DNA from: Fibrobacter sp. UBA4309
Lineage (GTDB): Bacteria; Fibrobacterota; Fibrobacteria; Fibrobacterales; Fibrobacteraceae
Direction of reading: 5' to 3'
NCBI RefSeq assembly: GCF_002395745.1
Contig: NZ_DGUN01000013.1
Location: 1 to 61,420, forward strand
Length of the DNA: 61,420 nt
In this document: one piece after another, positions 24,160 through 33,300 of the stretch
How positions within the stretch are numbered: the first letter of the stretch is position 1
How the letters are laid out: every line of letters starts with the position of its first letter
Program-made: the position numbers and the translations under genes
The notes under the pieces: generated by a model
Seen by the model: the letters and a program-made list of their open reading frames with translations, nothing else
Databases searched by the model: none
Told to the model about the DNA's origin: nothing

Positions 24160-26259
24160 ATGTCCAAGAACAAGGTGATCGACGCCGCTTTTGACGATTC
24201 CCCGGTAGATGTTTCGACCGAAGTCAACTTTATTTGGTCCATCGCGAATACGCTTCGCGGCCCTTACAAGAGCGACAAGTACAAAGATGTCATCATCCCG
24301 ATGGTGATTATCCGCCGCTTTGAATGTGCGCTTGCCGGCACGAAGGCGAAGGTCGTTGCCCAGTTCAAAAAGAGCCCCGCTTACCCTTACAAGGCGATGT
24401 GCAAAATCTCTGGCTTTCAGTTCTACAATACGAGTGAATACACGCTGGCGGAACTCTTGAACGATTCTGAACACATTGCTTCAAATTTCAAGAGCTACTT
24501 GAACGCATTCTCGCCGAACGTTCAGGAAATCATCATGAGCAATTCGTCGGGTCTCGATTTCGAAAAGCAAATCGACAAGATGGACAAGCACAATCGCCTT
24601 TACGGCGTCATCAAGAAATTCTCGGAATTGGACCTTAATCCGAAAACGATTGACAATGTAAAGATGGGCTACATTTTCGAGGATCTGATTCGTAGATTCT
24701 CTGAAAATGCCGAGGCGGGCGACCATTACACGGGTCGCGACATCATCAAGACGATGGTGAACATCTTGCTTGCCGAAGGTTGCGACGACATCTTTGACGA
24801 TGGCAAGGTGATTACCGTTTGTGACCAGGCCTGCGGAACAGGCGGTATGCTCTCCACTACGGAAAACTTCATCAAGCGTTTTAACCCGACGGCGGACATT
24901 CGCCTTTTCGGGCAAGAGGTGAACCCGGAATCTTATGCGATTTGCCTTGCCGAAATGCTTATCAAGGGGCAAAACGCCGAGAACATCCGCCTGCAAGATA
25001 CGATGAAGGCGGATTGCTTTGCGAATACCAAGATGCGCTTTATGGTAGAGAATCCGCCGTTTGGGCAGCCGTGGGGCGGCAAGGATGCTGCCGAAGGTGT
25101 CGAAGAAGCGGTGTATAAGGAAAAGACGAAATCGCAGAGCCGCTGGGGTGCGGGCTACTTGCCTGCAACGGGCGATATGCAGTTGCTGTTTATCCAGTCT
25201 GCGGTTGATAAGATGGACGACCTTTGCGGGCGTGCGGCGATTATCGAGAATGGTTCCCCGCTCTTTACGGGTGGCACGGCCTCGGGCGAATCGCAGATTC
25301 GTCGCTGGCTTTTGGAAAACGACCTGCTCGAAGCGATTATCGCGCTCCCCACAGACCTTTTCTACAATACGGGCATCGCGACCTACATTTGGGTGCTCTC
25401 GAAGAACAAGAGCAAGAAACGCCGCGGCAAGGTGCAGCTCATTGACGCAAGCGGCCTTTACCACAAGTTGCGCAAGAGCCTCGGCAACAAGCGCAACGAA
25501 ATCACTCCCGAAGATCGCAAGCGCATTACCGAACTCTACGCCAACTTCGAAGAGAATGAACTCTGCCAGATTTACGACAACGAAGAATTCATGTACCGCG
25601 AATACGTGGTCAAGCAGCCGCTGCAGCGCAGTTACGCCATCACCGATGAACGCATCGAAAACCTGGTCGTGTCGGGTGCGTTGAATACGGTCTATGACGA
25701 AGCAAAGGTGAATGAACTTGAAAATTCCGAAGAGGAACTCTCCGCCAAGGAAGAAAAACTCCTTGAAAAGTTGAAGGCGGGCAAGCCCGTTTACGATTCC
25801 ATCATGGAAACGTTAAAGGCAAATACAGGTAAGAAGAAGTTCCTGGAACCGGATTCCTTTATGGAGCGCTTGTCGGAACTGCTCCCTGATGTGGATAAAA
25901 AGTTGCTCGACAGGATTGCGGACGGCCTTTCTGCGATGGACAAGGAAGCTGAAATCCAGAAAGACAAGAAGGGCAATGTCCTTTGGGATAACGATTCGAA
26001 GGATACCGAAATTGTCAAGTACACCGAAAGCATCAACGATTACATGGCTCGCGAAGTGCTGCCGCATATCCCTGACGCAAAGGCTTTCTTTGAAGAAGAT
26101 TTAAGCGCCAAGAAACCTGTCGTGAAGACGGGTGCCGAGATTCCGTTTACCCGCTACTTTTACAAGTATCAGCTGCCCAAGGCTAGCAAGGACTTGGCGA
26201 AAGAATTTGTGGAGCTCGATAAGTCTGTGAACAAGCGTATTGCGAAATTGTTTGGGTGA
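24160..26259 (+). CDS. hsdM: Type I restriction-modification methyltransferase subunit HsdM (system 1)
   Basis: About 699 residues from ATG 24160, behind AAAGGA. It is an adenine-N6 methyltransferase with the N-terminal helical HsdM domain, the SAM motif ACGTGGM (about residue 225) and catalytic NPPF (about residue 298). It is longer than EcoKI HsdM, with a C-terminal helical extension (about 500-699). It forms the modification core with the HsdS encoded 12 bases downstream. Confidence 0.93.
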   Translation: MSKNKVIDAAFDDSPVDVSTEVNFIWSIANTLRGPYKSDKYKDVIIPMVIIRRFECALAGTKAKVVAQFKKSPAYPYKAMCKISGFQFYNTSEYTLAELLNDSEHIASNFKSYLNAFSPNVQEIIMSNSSGLDFEKQIDKMDKHNRLYGVIKKFSELDLNPKTIDNVKMGYIFEDLIRRFSENAEAGDHYTGRDIIKTMVNILLAEGCDDIFDDGKVITVCDQACGTGGMLSTTENFIKRFNPTADIRLFGQEVNPESYAICLAEMLIKGQNAENIRLQDTMKADCFANTKMRFMVENPPFGQPWGGKDAAEGVEEAVYKEKTKSQSRWGAGYLPATGDMQLLFIQSAVDKMDDLCGRAAIIENGSPLFTGGTASGESQIRRWLLENDLLEAIIALPTDLFYNTGIATYIWVLSKNKSKKRRGKVQLIDASGLYHKLRKSLGNKRNEITPEDRKRITELYANFEENELCQIYDNEEFMYREYVVKQPLQRSYAITDERIENLVVSGALNTVYDEAKVNELENSEEELSAKEEKLLEKLKAGKPVYDSIMETLKANTGKKKFLEPDSFMERLSELLPDVDKKLLDRIADGLSAMDKEAEIQKDKKGNVLWDNDSKDTEIVKYTESINDYMAREVLPHIPDAKAFFEEDLSAKKPVVKTGAEIPFTRYFYKYQLPKASKDLAKEFVELDKSVNKRIAKLFG

Positions 26260-26271
26260 GAATTTTGATTT

Positions 26272-27567
26272 ATGCGTAAGATGAAAGATAGCGGTGTTGA
26301 GTGGATTGGACAAATTCCAAGTGATTGGGATGTTTCTAAAATAAAGTATCTTATAAAAAGTCCTTTGCAATATGGTGCTAATGAGTCGGGAATTGACTAT
26401 GATGAGCGATTGCCTCGATATATACGCATTACGGACATTACAATGGATAATGAGTTAAAGGAAGATGGCAAGCTTTCGTTAGACAATACAACGGCAAAGC
26501 CGTATTTACTTAAAGACGAAGATATATTGTTCGCTCGTAGCGGAGCCTCTGTAGGTAAGACATTCTTTTATAGAAAAATATTTGGCGCTTCGGCTTTTGC
26601 TGGATACCTTATAAGGGCATCTTTGAACAAAAAGGTTGCTTATCCTAAATTTGTTTTTTATAATACATTAGGACTTAATTACGAGAATTGGAAAAATCAA
26701 TCCTTTTCGCAAGCAACGATACAGAATATTGGCGCTGATAAATATAATGAATACATTCTTCCAATCCCGCCGATTACTGAACAACAGAAGATTGCGGATT
26801 TTTTGGATGAGAAGTGTGGCGAGATAGATTCAATTCGTTCTGATGTGCAGCGCGAGATTGAAATTTTGAACGACTACAAGAAATCAGTCATTACCGAAGC
26901 CGTTACCAAAGGTCTCAACCCCAAAGCCAAATTAAAAGACAGCGGCATCGAATGGATCGGAAAAATCCCTGAAGGGTGGGATAGTATAAAAGCAAAGTAT
27001 TTATTTAAACAAAGAAATTCTAAGGGCAATACGATTGATTTGCAATTATTGTCTCCATCACAAAAATTTGGAGTCATCCCCCAATCTAAATTAGAAGAGC
27101 TGACCACACAAAAGGTTGTAAAACTCAACGAGAAGGTCAATCTTGCAGAGCTCAAGACAATTCATCAAGGTGATTTTTGCATTAGCCTGAGAAGTTTTCA
27201 AGGTGGATTTGAGTATTCCGAATACGAGGGCGTTGTTTCTCCTGCATACCAAGTGTTTTATTCAATAGTCTCTTGTTGCAATGGTTATTATCGGTATTTG
27301 TTTAAAGAAAAGTCGTTCATCGAAAAGATGAATTCATTTACGATGAGTTTACGAGACGGGAAAAATATCGCTTTTGAAGATTTTGCAAATTCTGAAATGC
27401 CCGTTCCACCTCTCTCCGAGCAGAAGGCTATCGCAGATTATCTCGACGAAAAGTGCTCCGAAATTAATGCGACCATCGCCGATAAGCAGCGTCAGCTCGA
27501 AACCCTGGACGAATACAAGAAATCCCTCATCTTTGAATACGTCACCGGCAAAAAGGAAGTTTCCTAA
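26272..27567 (+). CDS. hsdS: Type I restriction specificity subunit HsdS (system 1)
   Basis: 431 residues, two target-recognition domains each opening with the same phrase (DSGVEWIGQIPSDWDVSKIK and DSGIEWIGKIPEGWDSIKAK). Each ends in a long conserved helix (EQQKIADFLDEKCGEIDSIR and EQKAIADYLDEKCSEINATI). The near-repeat of the two halves is normal for HsdS and allows recombination of specificities. The target DNA sequence cannot be predicted by eye. Confidence 0.93.
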   Translation: MRKMKDSGVEWIGQIPSDWDVSKIKYLIKSPLQYGANESGIDYDERLPRYIRITDITMDNELKEDGKLSLDNTTAKPYLLKDEDILFARSGASVGKTFFYRKIFGASAFAGYLIRASLNKKVAYPKFVFYNTLGLNYENWKNQSFSQATIQNIGADKYNEYILPIPPITEQQKIADFLDEKCGEIDSIRSDVQREIEILNDYKKSVITEAVTKGLNPKAKLKDSGIEWIGKIPEGWDSIKAKYLFKQRNSKGNTIDLQLLSPSQKFGVIPQSKLEELTTQKVVKLNEKVNLAELKTIHQGDFCISLRSFQGGFEYSEYEGVVSPAYQVFYSIVSCCNGYYRYLFKEKSFIEKMNSFTMSLRDGKNIAFEDFANSEMPVPPLSEQKAIADYLDEKCSEINATIADKQRQLETLDEYKKSLIFEYVTGKKEVS

Positions 27568-27575
27568 AAATAGCA

Positions 27576-27676
27576 TAATTTCCCAAATCTCATAAAAATT
27601 TGCAGATTTGGGAAATTATCCGTAGTTTTTAGCGTATATTTTCCCAAATCTCGTAAAAAATATCACTTTTGGGAAA
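27576..27676. promoter_or_regulatory. Two TTTCCCAAA inverted repeats before the ATPase gene
   Basis: The first is a perfect 15-bp inverted repeat, TAATTTCCCAAATCT (27576-27590) with its complement at 27604-27618. The second repeats the core TTTCCCAAA (27640-27648) with TTTGGGAAA (27668-27676). The two left arms share TTTCCCAAATCTC, so they are also direct repeats. They separate hsdS from the ATPase gene and may be an operator or terminators. T runs are short. Confidence 0.6.
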
Positions 27677-27714
27677 CTATTGGTTCAATTTTTGAGTATA
27701 TTTAGGGAAACAGC

Positions 27715-29163
27715 ATGGGGATGCCGATGAACCTTATTGGACGAAATCGCGAAATAGAAGAACTCGACCGCTGCCTGAAAAGTGACCAGTCGGAGTTTGT
27801 TGTCGTTTATGGCCGCCGCCGCGTAGGCAAGACCTTCCTTGTAGAGGAGTTTTTCAACCGGCAATACGACTTTTCTTTTGTCGGCGGACACAACCTGCCC
27901 GTAAAAAAGCAGTTGCGAAACTTTGCAAAGGCCATCAAGCATTACGCGCGTTTGCCAAAATTGCCAGAGTTTGCCGATTGGTCCGAAGCTTTCGATTCGT
28001 TAACCGGATGGATCGAGTCGCAATCCAGCGACCACAAGAAGGTCATCTTTTTTGATGAAATGCCGTGGATTGACACCCCAAAATCGGATTTTGTCGAAGA
28101 GTTCGAAAACTTCTGGAATGGTTGGGTTGCACGCCGCAAAGACATTCTGTTTGTTGCAACGGGCAGTGCGACCAGCTGGATGATTGATAAGCTCGTCGAG
28201 AACCAGGGCGGGTTGCATTGCCGCATTACGAACAGCATCTACCTGAACCCCTTTACGCTTTACGAGTCGGAACAATATCTCCGAGCCAGAAGGTGTGCAT
28301 GGGATAGATACCAGATTCTCCAGGCATACATGATTTTGGGCGGAGTCCCGTTTTACTGGAGTCTGCTGGACACCCGCTTGAGCCTTGTCCAAAATATCGA
28401 CCGACTATTCTTCCGTAAGAACGCTTTGCTGAAAATAGAATTTGACGAACTCTACAATGCGTTATTCTCCCATGCGGAATACTATATACAAGTGGTGCAG
28501 TTGCTCGCCAACCACAAAGAGGGCATGACCCGTTCTGAAATAGGGAAACAGGCTCATTTTGACGGAAAAATGTTGACAGTCGTGCTGAAAAACCTTGAAC
28601 GCTGCGATTTCGTTTTGCGTTATAGCCAGCTTGGCAATAAGGTCAAGGACGCTATTTACCGTTTGTCTGATTTTTATACACTCTTTTATTTCAAGTATGT
28701 GCAGGCAAACAATTCCCTTGACGAACAATGGTGGAGTAAGCATTTCAACTCGCATAGCGTAGAAATCTGGCTGGGGCAGACTTTTGAACTAGTCTGCATG
28801 ACGCATGTTGATGCTATAAAGCAGAAACTGGGCATTGCCGGCATCGCGACGGAAGTATCTGCGTGGAGATATGTGCCAAAAAGCGATTCTGAAAAGGGTG
28901 CCCAAATTGATTTAGTTATTTCAAGGGCTGACAGAACAATAAATTTATGCGAAATTAAATTCGCTATGGGCCGGTATCAGATGACGGCGGATTACGCCGA
29001 TTACATTCGCGATAGGGCTGAACTTTTCCGAACTAAGACGAAAACCAAATACGCCATCGTACCAACAATGGTGACTACCTACGGTGTTGCCGAAGGTGCC
29101 AACAGCAGCGTCGCTCAACAAGAAATCACAATGGAAGATTTGTTCAGGGGGAATACGCTATGA
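27715..29163 (+). CDS. AAA ATPase with C-terminal DUF234/nuclease-like domain
   Basis: 482 residues, of the archaeal-type ATPase (ATP-binding, DUF234) family. It begins MNLIGRNREIEELDRCL after an optional MGMP and has Walker A YGRRRVGKT, Walker B VIFFDEMPW and a sensor ATGSATSW. The C-terminal part has GAQIDLVISRADRTINLCEI followed by KF, a PD-(D/E)xK-like motif. The gene lies between hsdS and hsdR and overlaps hsdR by 4 bases. It is an accessory gene of the restriction operon or an inserted mobile ATPase; its role there is unknown. Confidence 0.82.
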   Translation: MGMPMNLIGRNREIEELDRCLKSDQSEFVVVYGRRRVGKTFLVEEFFNRQYDFSFVGGHNLPVKKQLRNFAKAIKHYARLPKLPEFADWSEAFDSLTGWIESQSSDHKKVIFFDEMPWIDTPKSDFVEEFENFWNGWVARRKDILFVATGSATSWMIDKLVENQGGLHCRITNSIYLNPFTLYESEQYLRARRCAWDRYQILQAYMILGGVPFYWSLLDTRLSLVQNIDRLFFRKNALLKIEFDELYNALFSHAEYYIQVVQLLANHKEGMTRSEIGKQAHFDGKMLTVVLKNLERCDFVLRYSQLGNKVKDAIYRLSDFYTLFYFKYVQANNSLDEQWWSKHFNSHSVEIWLGQTFELVCMTHVDAIKQKLGIAGIATEVSAWRYVPKSDSEKGAQIDLVISRADRTINLCEIKFAMGRYQMTADYADYIRDRAELFRTKTKTKYAIVPTMVTTYGVAEGANSSVAQQEITMEDLFRGNTL

Positions 29164-32100
29164 AGTTCTCTATCAACGAACGTTACGATTACCAGCGCGG
29201 AATTCTCAATTATCTGAAAGAGCATAACGGTTACCGTGTGCGCACGAACGAGAACTTCGATCGCCGTTTTGCAATAGACGGCGAATTGCTCGTGGAATTT
29301 TTGACCAAGACGCAGCCGAAAAAAGTCGAACTCCTGCGCAAGATGTACAAGGGAGATTTCGAGGAAACATTGTTCAACTACTTCAACCGCGAAGTGAACA
29401 AGAAGGACGGAAGCCTTATCGGCGCGCTCAAGCACGGCATTGACCTTGCAAACCAGCACCTGGATTTGATGTATAGCAAGCCTGCCACCGATTTTAACCC
29501 GGAACTCTTGAAGAACTACCGGGAAAATATCTTCTCGGTCGCCGAAGAAGTCTGGGCGAGTGACGACGAAAGGATTGATCTGGTGATTTTCTTGAACGGA
29601 ATTGCCATCATTTCGTTTGAGCTTAAGTCGAATCCGCAGGGGCAAAATTATTCGCACGCCATTGAGCAGTACCGCACGCAGCGTAATCCCAAGACGCGGC
29701 TGTTCCAGTTCAAGTCGGGAACGCTGGTGAACTTTGCGATGGACCTGAATGAAGTCTATATGACCACGCGGCTCGAAGGCGAAACGACGACCTTCTTGCC
29801 TTTCAATATGGGCGACGGCAATGGCGTAAATGCGGGCAAGGGTAACCCGCTTTGCGAAGACGATTACCCTGTGCACTACATGTGGGAAGATATCCTGACC
29901 AAGGATACGATTCTCGACTTGATTTCGAGATACATCTTTATCCAGGTCGAAGAAAAAGAGGACAAGGAAACCGGGAAAAAGACGAAGAAGGAAAATATCA
30001 TTTTTCCGCGCTATCATCAGTTGGATTGCTTGCGAAAGATTCTCGCCGATGTCACGGAAAATAAGTCTTCGTTCAATTACCTAATCCAGCACAGTGCGGG
30101 TAGCGGCAAAACCAATACAATCGCCTGGCTTTCGCATCGTTTTTCTTCGTTGCACGACAAGGATGACAAGCAGATTTTTGATAATGTCGTTGTGGTGACG
30201 GACCGCGTGGTGGTCGATAGGCAGTTGCAGGCGGCCATTAGCGGAATCGAACACAAGTCCGGGCTTTTCAAGCCGATGAAGGACGACTGCACTTCGGATG
30301 ATTTGCGCAAGGCTCTTGAAGGGAACACCAAGATTATCGCGACGACCATCCAGAAGTTCCCCTACATTGTCGATACGGTTGCCTCGCTTAAGGGGAAGAC
30401 TTTTGCTGTTATCATCGACGAGGCGCATTCTTCTACTGCGGGCAAGAACATGGCGGCAATCACCAAGGCTCTTGGTAAAGGCAAGCAGAACGAAGACGAA
30501 GAAGTCGATGTCGAAGATTCCATTGTCGATGAAATCAAACGCAACGGCAAGCAGGAGAATGTTTCGTTCTTCGCTTTTACGGCAACTCCCAAGCCTACGA
30601 CGCTACAACTGTTTGGGCGCATCAATAAGGATGGCCACGGCGAGGCGTTCCACACCTATTCCATGAAGCAAGCGATTGAAGAAGGTTTCATTCTGGATGT
30701 TTTGCAAAACTACATCACTTACAAAACATTCTATCAGGTAAACAAAGCCATTCAAGACGATCCGACCCTGGAAACCAAAAAAGCGAAGCGTCAGATTGCC
30801 CGCACTGCCGAACTGCACGATACCAACATTGCTCAGCGTGTCGAAGTCATTGTGGAGCACTTCCGCACGACCGTGATGCAGGAACTGGACGGAAACGCAA
30901 AGGCGATGGTCATTACGGATTCGCGCCAAGGTGCGGTGAAATACCGACAGGCCATGGATGAATACCTGAACAAAAAAGGCTACAGCGATATCAAGGCGCT
31001 GGTCGCATTCTCCGGGAAAGTCAAAGTCGATGATGTCGAGTATTCCGAAGCGAAGATGAACGGTTTTTCCGAAGACAAGTTGCCTGAAAAATTCGACAAG
31101 GACGGATACCAGGTACTGCTTGTGGCAAACAAGTACCAGACGGGTTTTGATCAGAAGAAACTCTGTGCGATGTATATTCTCAAAAAGTTGCGCGGAGTCA
31201 ACGCCGTGCAGACGCTTTCGAGACTCAACCGCATTTGCTCCCCGTATAAAAAGCAGACCTTTATTCTCGACTTTAAGAACGATTACGAAGATATGAAGGC
31301 GGCGTTTGCTCCGTATTACACCTCGACATTCCTTGCCAACTCGGTAAACCCAAGAAATATCTACGAACTCGAAAAGAAGATTGATGCCTATGGCATTATC
31401 GATTACGATGACGTAATGAAATTTAACGAGTGGATGTACAAGGGTTTGATGGACAAGAAAAAGGCCGAAATCAACAGCCTGCTTGTGCGTGCCCAGAAAT
31501 TCGTTGACAAATACGAACTCGAAGAACAGCTGGAATTTGTTGCTCTGTTGCGCAGTTTCGTGCGTTTCTATGAATTCATGATTCAGGTGACGAATTTCAG
31601 CGATGTTGACCTGCACAAGAAATACAATTTCATTGTCGCTTTGCTTGCGTATTTGGATATTCGCCAAGCGGGTAACGGCTTCTCGCTGAAGGGAAAAATC
31701 AAGATAGGGAACTTTGTCCAGAAAAAGGATGAAGAACACAAGGCCTCGAATTTAGTTTCTAAACCGTTCCTGAAATTGCCTATTGCCGAAAAATTCGGCC
31801 TCACCGAAGACAAAAAGCAGAAACTGTCCGAGATTATTGCTGAAATCAATAGCAAAAATGGAACCGCGTTTGATACTGACGTTGCCGTGAAAGCCGCTTT
31901 GCAGATTCGCGATATCATGATGAAAAACGAAAACCTCAAGAAGAGTGCCGCATCCAACACGGAAAAGGATTTCGCATTCCCGTTCTACGACAACATTGAT
32001 GACGCGTTGATTGAAGGTCTTGATCAGAACGAAAGCTTCTTCTCACTGCTCCTGAACAACAACGAAATCAAGAAAGAAGTCCTTGGCATATTCATGGGCG

Positions 32101-32267
32101 AAATTTACAAGAGCCTAAAGAAGAAAGCCAAAGAAGCCGATGAAGCAGCGGATGCTACGGCTAACGAAGATGCCACAGGGCGTATTTATAAAATGCCAAC
32201 GCAAAAGAATGAATTCAGCGATATGGGAATGGCCGCTGAAAAAAAGAAAGGCAAGAAAAAGAAATAA
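29160..32267 (+). CDS. hsdR: Type I restriction endonuclease subunit HsdR (system 1)
   Basis: 1035 residues. The N-terminal nuclease domain shows ERIDLVIFLNGIAIISFELK (PD-(D/E)xK, ELK at about 154-156). Superfamily 2 translocase motifs follow: Walker A HSAGSGKT (about 311-318), DEAH (about 420), TATPKPT and QTLSRLNR. The C-terminus is charged and ends in a Lys-rich tail. It overlaps the upstream ATPase gene by ATGA, so the four genes M-S-ATPase-R are probably one transcript. Confidence 0.93.
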   Translation: MKFSINERYDYQRGILNYLKEHNGYRVRTNENFDRRFAIDGELLVEFLTKTQPKKVELLRKMYKGDFEETLFNYFNREVNKKDGSLIGALKHGIDLANQHLDLMYSKPATDFNPELLKNYRENIFSVAEEVWASDDERIDLVIFLNGIAIISFELKSNPQGQNYSHAIEQYRTQRNPKTRLFQFKSGTLVNFAMDLNEVYMTTRLEGETTTFLPFNMGDGNGVNAGKGNPLCEDDYPVHYMWEDILTKDTILDLISRYIFIQVEEKEDKETGKKTKKENIIFPRYHQLDCLRKILADVTENKSSFNYLIQHSAGSGKTNTIAWLSHRFSSLHDKDDKQIFDNVVVVTDRVVVDRQLQAAISGIEHKSGLFKPMKDDCTSDDLRKALEGNTKIIATTIQKFPYIVDTVASLKGKTFAVIIDEAHSSTAGKNMAAITKALGKGKQNEDEEVDVEDSIVDEIKRNGKQENVSFFAFTATPKPTTLQLFGRINKDGHGEAFHTYSMKQAIEEGFILDVLQNYITYKTFYQVNKAIQDDPTLETKKAKRQIARTAELHDTNIAQRVEVIVEHFRTTVMQELDGNAKAMVITDSRQGAVKYRQAMDEYLNKKGYSDIKALVAFSGKVKVDDVEYSEAKMNGFSEDKLPEKFDKDGYQVLLVANKYQTGFDQKKLCAMYILKKLRGVNAVQTLSRLNRICSPYKKQTFILDFKNDYEDMKAAFAPYYTSTFLANSVNPRNIYELEKKIDAYGIIDYDDVMKFNEWMYKGLMDKKKAEINSLLVRAQKFVDKYELEEQLEFVALLRSFVRFYEFMIQVTNFSDVDLHKKYNFIVALLAYLDIRQAGNGFSLKGKIKIGNFVQKKDEEHKASNLVSKPFLKLPIAEKFGLTEDKKQKLSEIIAEINSKNGTAFDTDVAVKAALQIRDIMMKNENLKKSAASNTEKDFAFPFYDNIDDALIEGLDQNESFFSLLLNNNEIKKEVLGIFMGEIYKSLKKKAKEADEAADATANEDATGRIYKMPTQKNEFSDMGMAAEKKKGKKKK

Positions 32268-32297
32268 CGCCACGCTCTCTTCTGCGAATTTTCAACC

Positions 32298-32329
32298 AAA
32301 TACGGAAAATGTTTAAAGATTCCGTATTT
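32298..32329. terminator. Bidirectional hairpin between hsdR and the AbiEi-like gene
   Basis: Perfect 10-bp stem AAATACGGAA (32298-32307) with TTCCGTATTT (32320-32329), placed between convergent genes. Confidence 0.65.
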
Positions 32330-32333
32330 CGTT

Positions 32334-32894
32334 CTACACCCCCATTGCTAGGCACATTTCGAGGGTTTTCTCTACCCGCAGAACCTTCGCGTATTTCATG
32401 AGCTTTGCGATGTTCTTATTGCGGCGCTTGAGGTAGTTCTTGACTATTTCTGTGCAAACGTCAATGCCGATTTTATTGCGGAATTTAACGGCATCGCAGA
32501 CACATTTTTCGATGTCAAAAATTTTGACCTTGTAGCCTGAAATATTTGCCGTGGTAATGCCAAGGTTAAGCGCGTTGTCGGACAGATTATGAAGTTTGAA
32601 GTTCGGGTAGCGTGGCGCAACGACTTTGCGGCCCCTTTTTATGGCGACATCATATTGTTGCGGGACTTGCGTTGTGAGGCCGTAATGTTCCCAAGCGGAG
32701 AACATGCAGAGAATTCCACCGGGGATCAGGCTTTCGATATCCACCATCGTATCGGCCAGGGCAATCTCTTCTGCATAAACACCTCTCTTGACACGAACCA
32801 GTTCGCCCTGTTTCGCTTTATGGAGGGTCGCGTAGTATTGCGCTCGTCCTTGCTCGCAAACCATACCTGCCGTTATGAATTTCTTTTTATGCAT
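32334..32894 (-). CDS. AbiEi-like antitoxin / transcriptional regulator
   Basis: 186 residues from ATG 32894; an earlier ATG at 32921 lies inside a palindrome and is less likely. The N-terminal winged helix (FITAGMVCEQGRAQYYATLH, GELVRVKRGVYA) and the AbiEi C-terminal fold (SAWEHYGLTTQVPQQYDVAI, KVKIFDIEKCVCDAVKFRNK) are visible. AbiEi normally represses and neutralises the nucleotidyltransferase toxin AbiEii. No toxin gene is next to it here, so it is an orphan or a standalone regulator. AT-rich. Confidence 0.75.
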   Translation of the reverse strand: MHKKKFITAGMVCEQGRAQYYATLHKAKQGELVRVKRGVYAEEIALADTMVDIESLIPGGILCMFSAWEHYGLTTQVPQQYDVAIKRGRKVVAPRYPNFKLHNLSDNALNLGITTANISGYKVKIFDIEKCVCDAVKFRNKIGIDVCTEIVKNYLKRRNKNIAKLMKYAKVLRVEKTLEMCLAMGV

Positions 32895-32901
32895 ATGTAT
32901 T

Positions 32902-32935
32902 AAACTACTACAAATATACATAATTGTAGTAGTTT
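32902..32935. promoter_or_regulatory. Palindromic operator of the AbiEi-like gene
   Basis: Perfect 12-bp inverted repeat AAACTACTACAA (32902-32913) with TTGTAGTAGTTT (32924-32935) and a 10-base spacer. It sits 8 bases upstream of the start codon, suited for autorepression. Confidence 0.65.
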
Positions 32936-32977
32936 TGTACGCATGACGAGCGATGGCAACGCTGTCATCTCCTCGTT

Positions 32978-33076
32978 ATAGCCAAATGCTATAACACTCT
33001 ATAGTTAAATAGTATGCGTTTATGCCTTGACGGGGGCAAAATCTTATTCTATCTTAAAGCCTATAAGATTGGTAGG
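32978..33076 (+). promoter_or_regulatory. metY1 promoter with LysR boxes and CCTA-N9-TAGG
   Basis: Two LysR-type boxes, ATAG-N7-CTAT (32978-32992) and ATAG-N7-GTAT (33001-33015), start 23 bases apart. They are followed by -35 TTGACG (33027-33032), 17 bases, -10 TATCTT (33050-33055) and CCTA-N9-TAGG (33060-33076) at the likely start site. It is the clearest example of both motifs in one promoter. Confidence 0.75.
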
Positions 33077-33121
33077 AAAAACAAAATGGTTTGTGATTCC
33101 TAAGCATTCGAAGGAGCGCCT

Positions 33122-33169
33122 ATGATAAGTGACTGTCGAATGCCGAGAGGCATTCTGAAAACGAACTAG
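33122..33169 (+). CDS. Short ORF in the metY1 leader
   Basis: 15 codons, MISDCRMPRGILKTN, with a strong AAGGAG site 6 bases upstream. Downstream, the leader forms a bulged stem CCTTAAGGCTT (33184-33194) with AAGCCTAAGG (33212-33221) and a 7-bp hairpin CGGGTCT/AGACCCG (33250-33267), but no T run. The leader of about 230 bases is long for this genome. A regulatory leader peptide is possible. The single Cys and second Met give little amino-acid bias. Confidence 0.35.
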   Translation: MISDCRMPRGILKTN

Positions 33170-33300
33170 CCGGAAGTCTTTGTCCTTAAGGCTTCGCAGG
33201 TTAGAAAAATTAAGCCTAAGGATATCTCCAAAACCAAATATCGCGAGCACGGGTCTCTTTAGACCCGGTTGCCCGCTACAACCTAAAAGGAATTTTTATC

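Noticed and set aside
22390..32935. Prophage or integrative element
   Set aside because: The region is accessory and lower in GC, but no integrase, transposase, phage gene or attachment repeats were seen.
33077..33300. SAM-type riboswitch before metY1
   Set aside because: The leader is structured, but the conserved SAM-I/SAM-II core phrases were not found by eye. Kept only as an unclassified leader.
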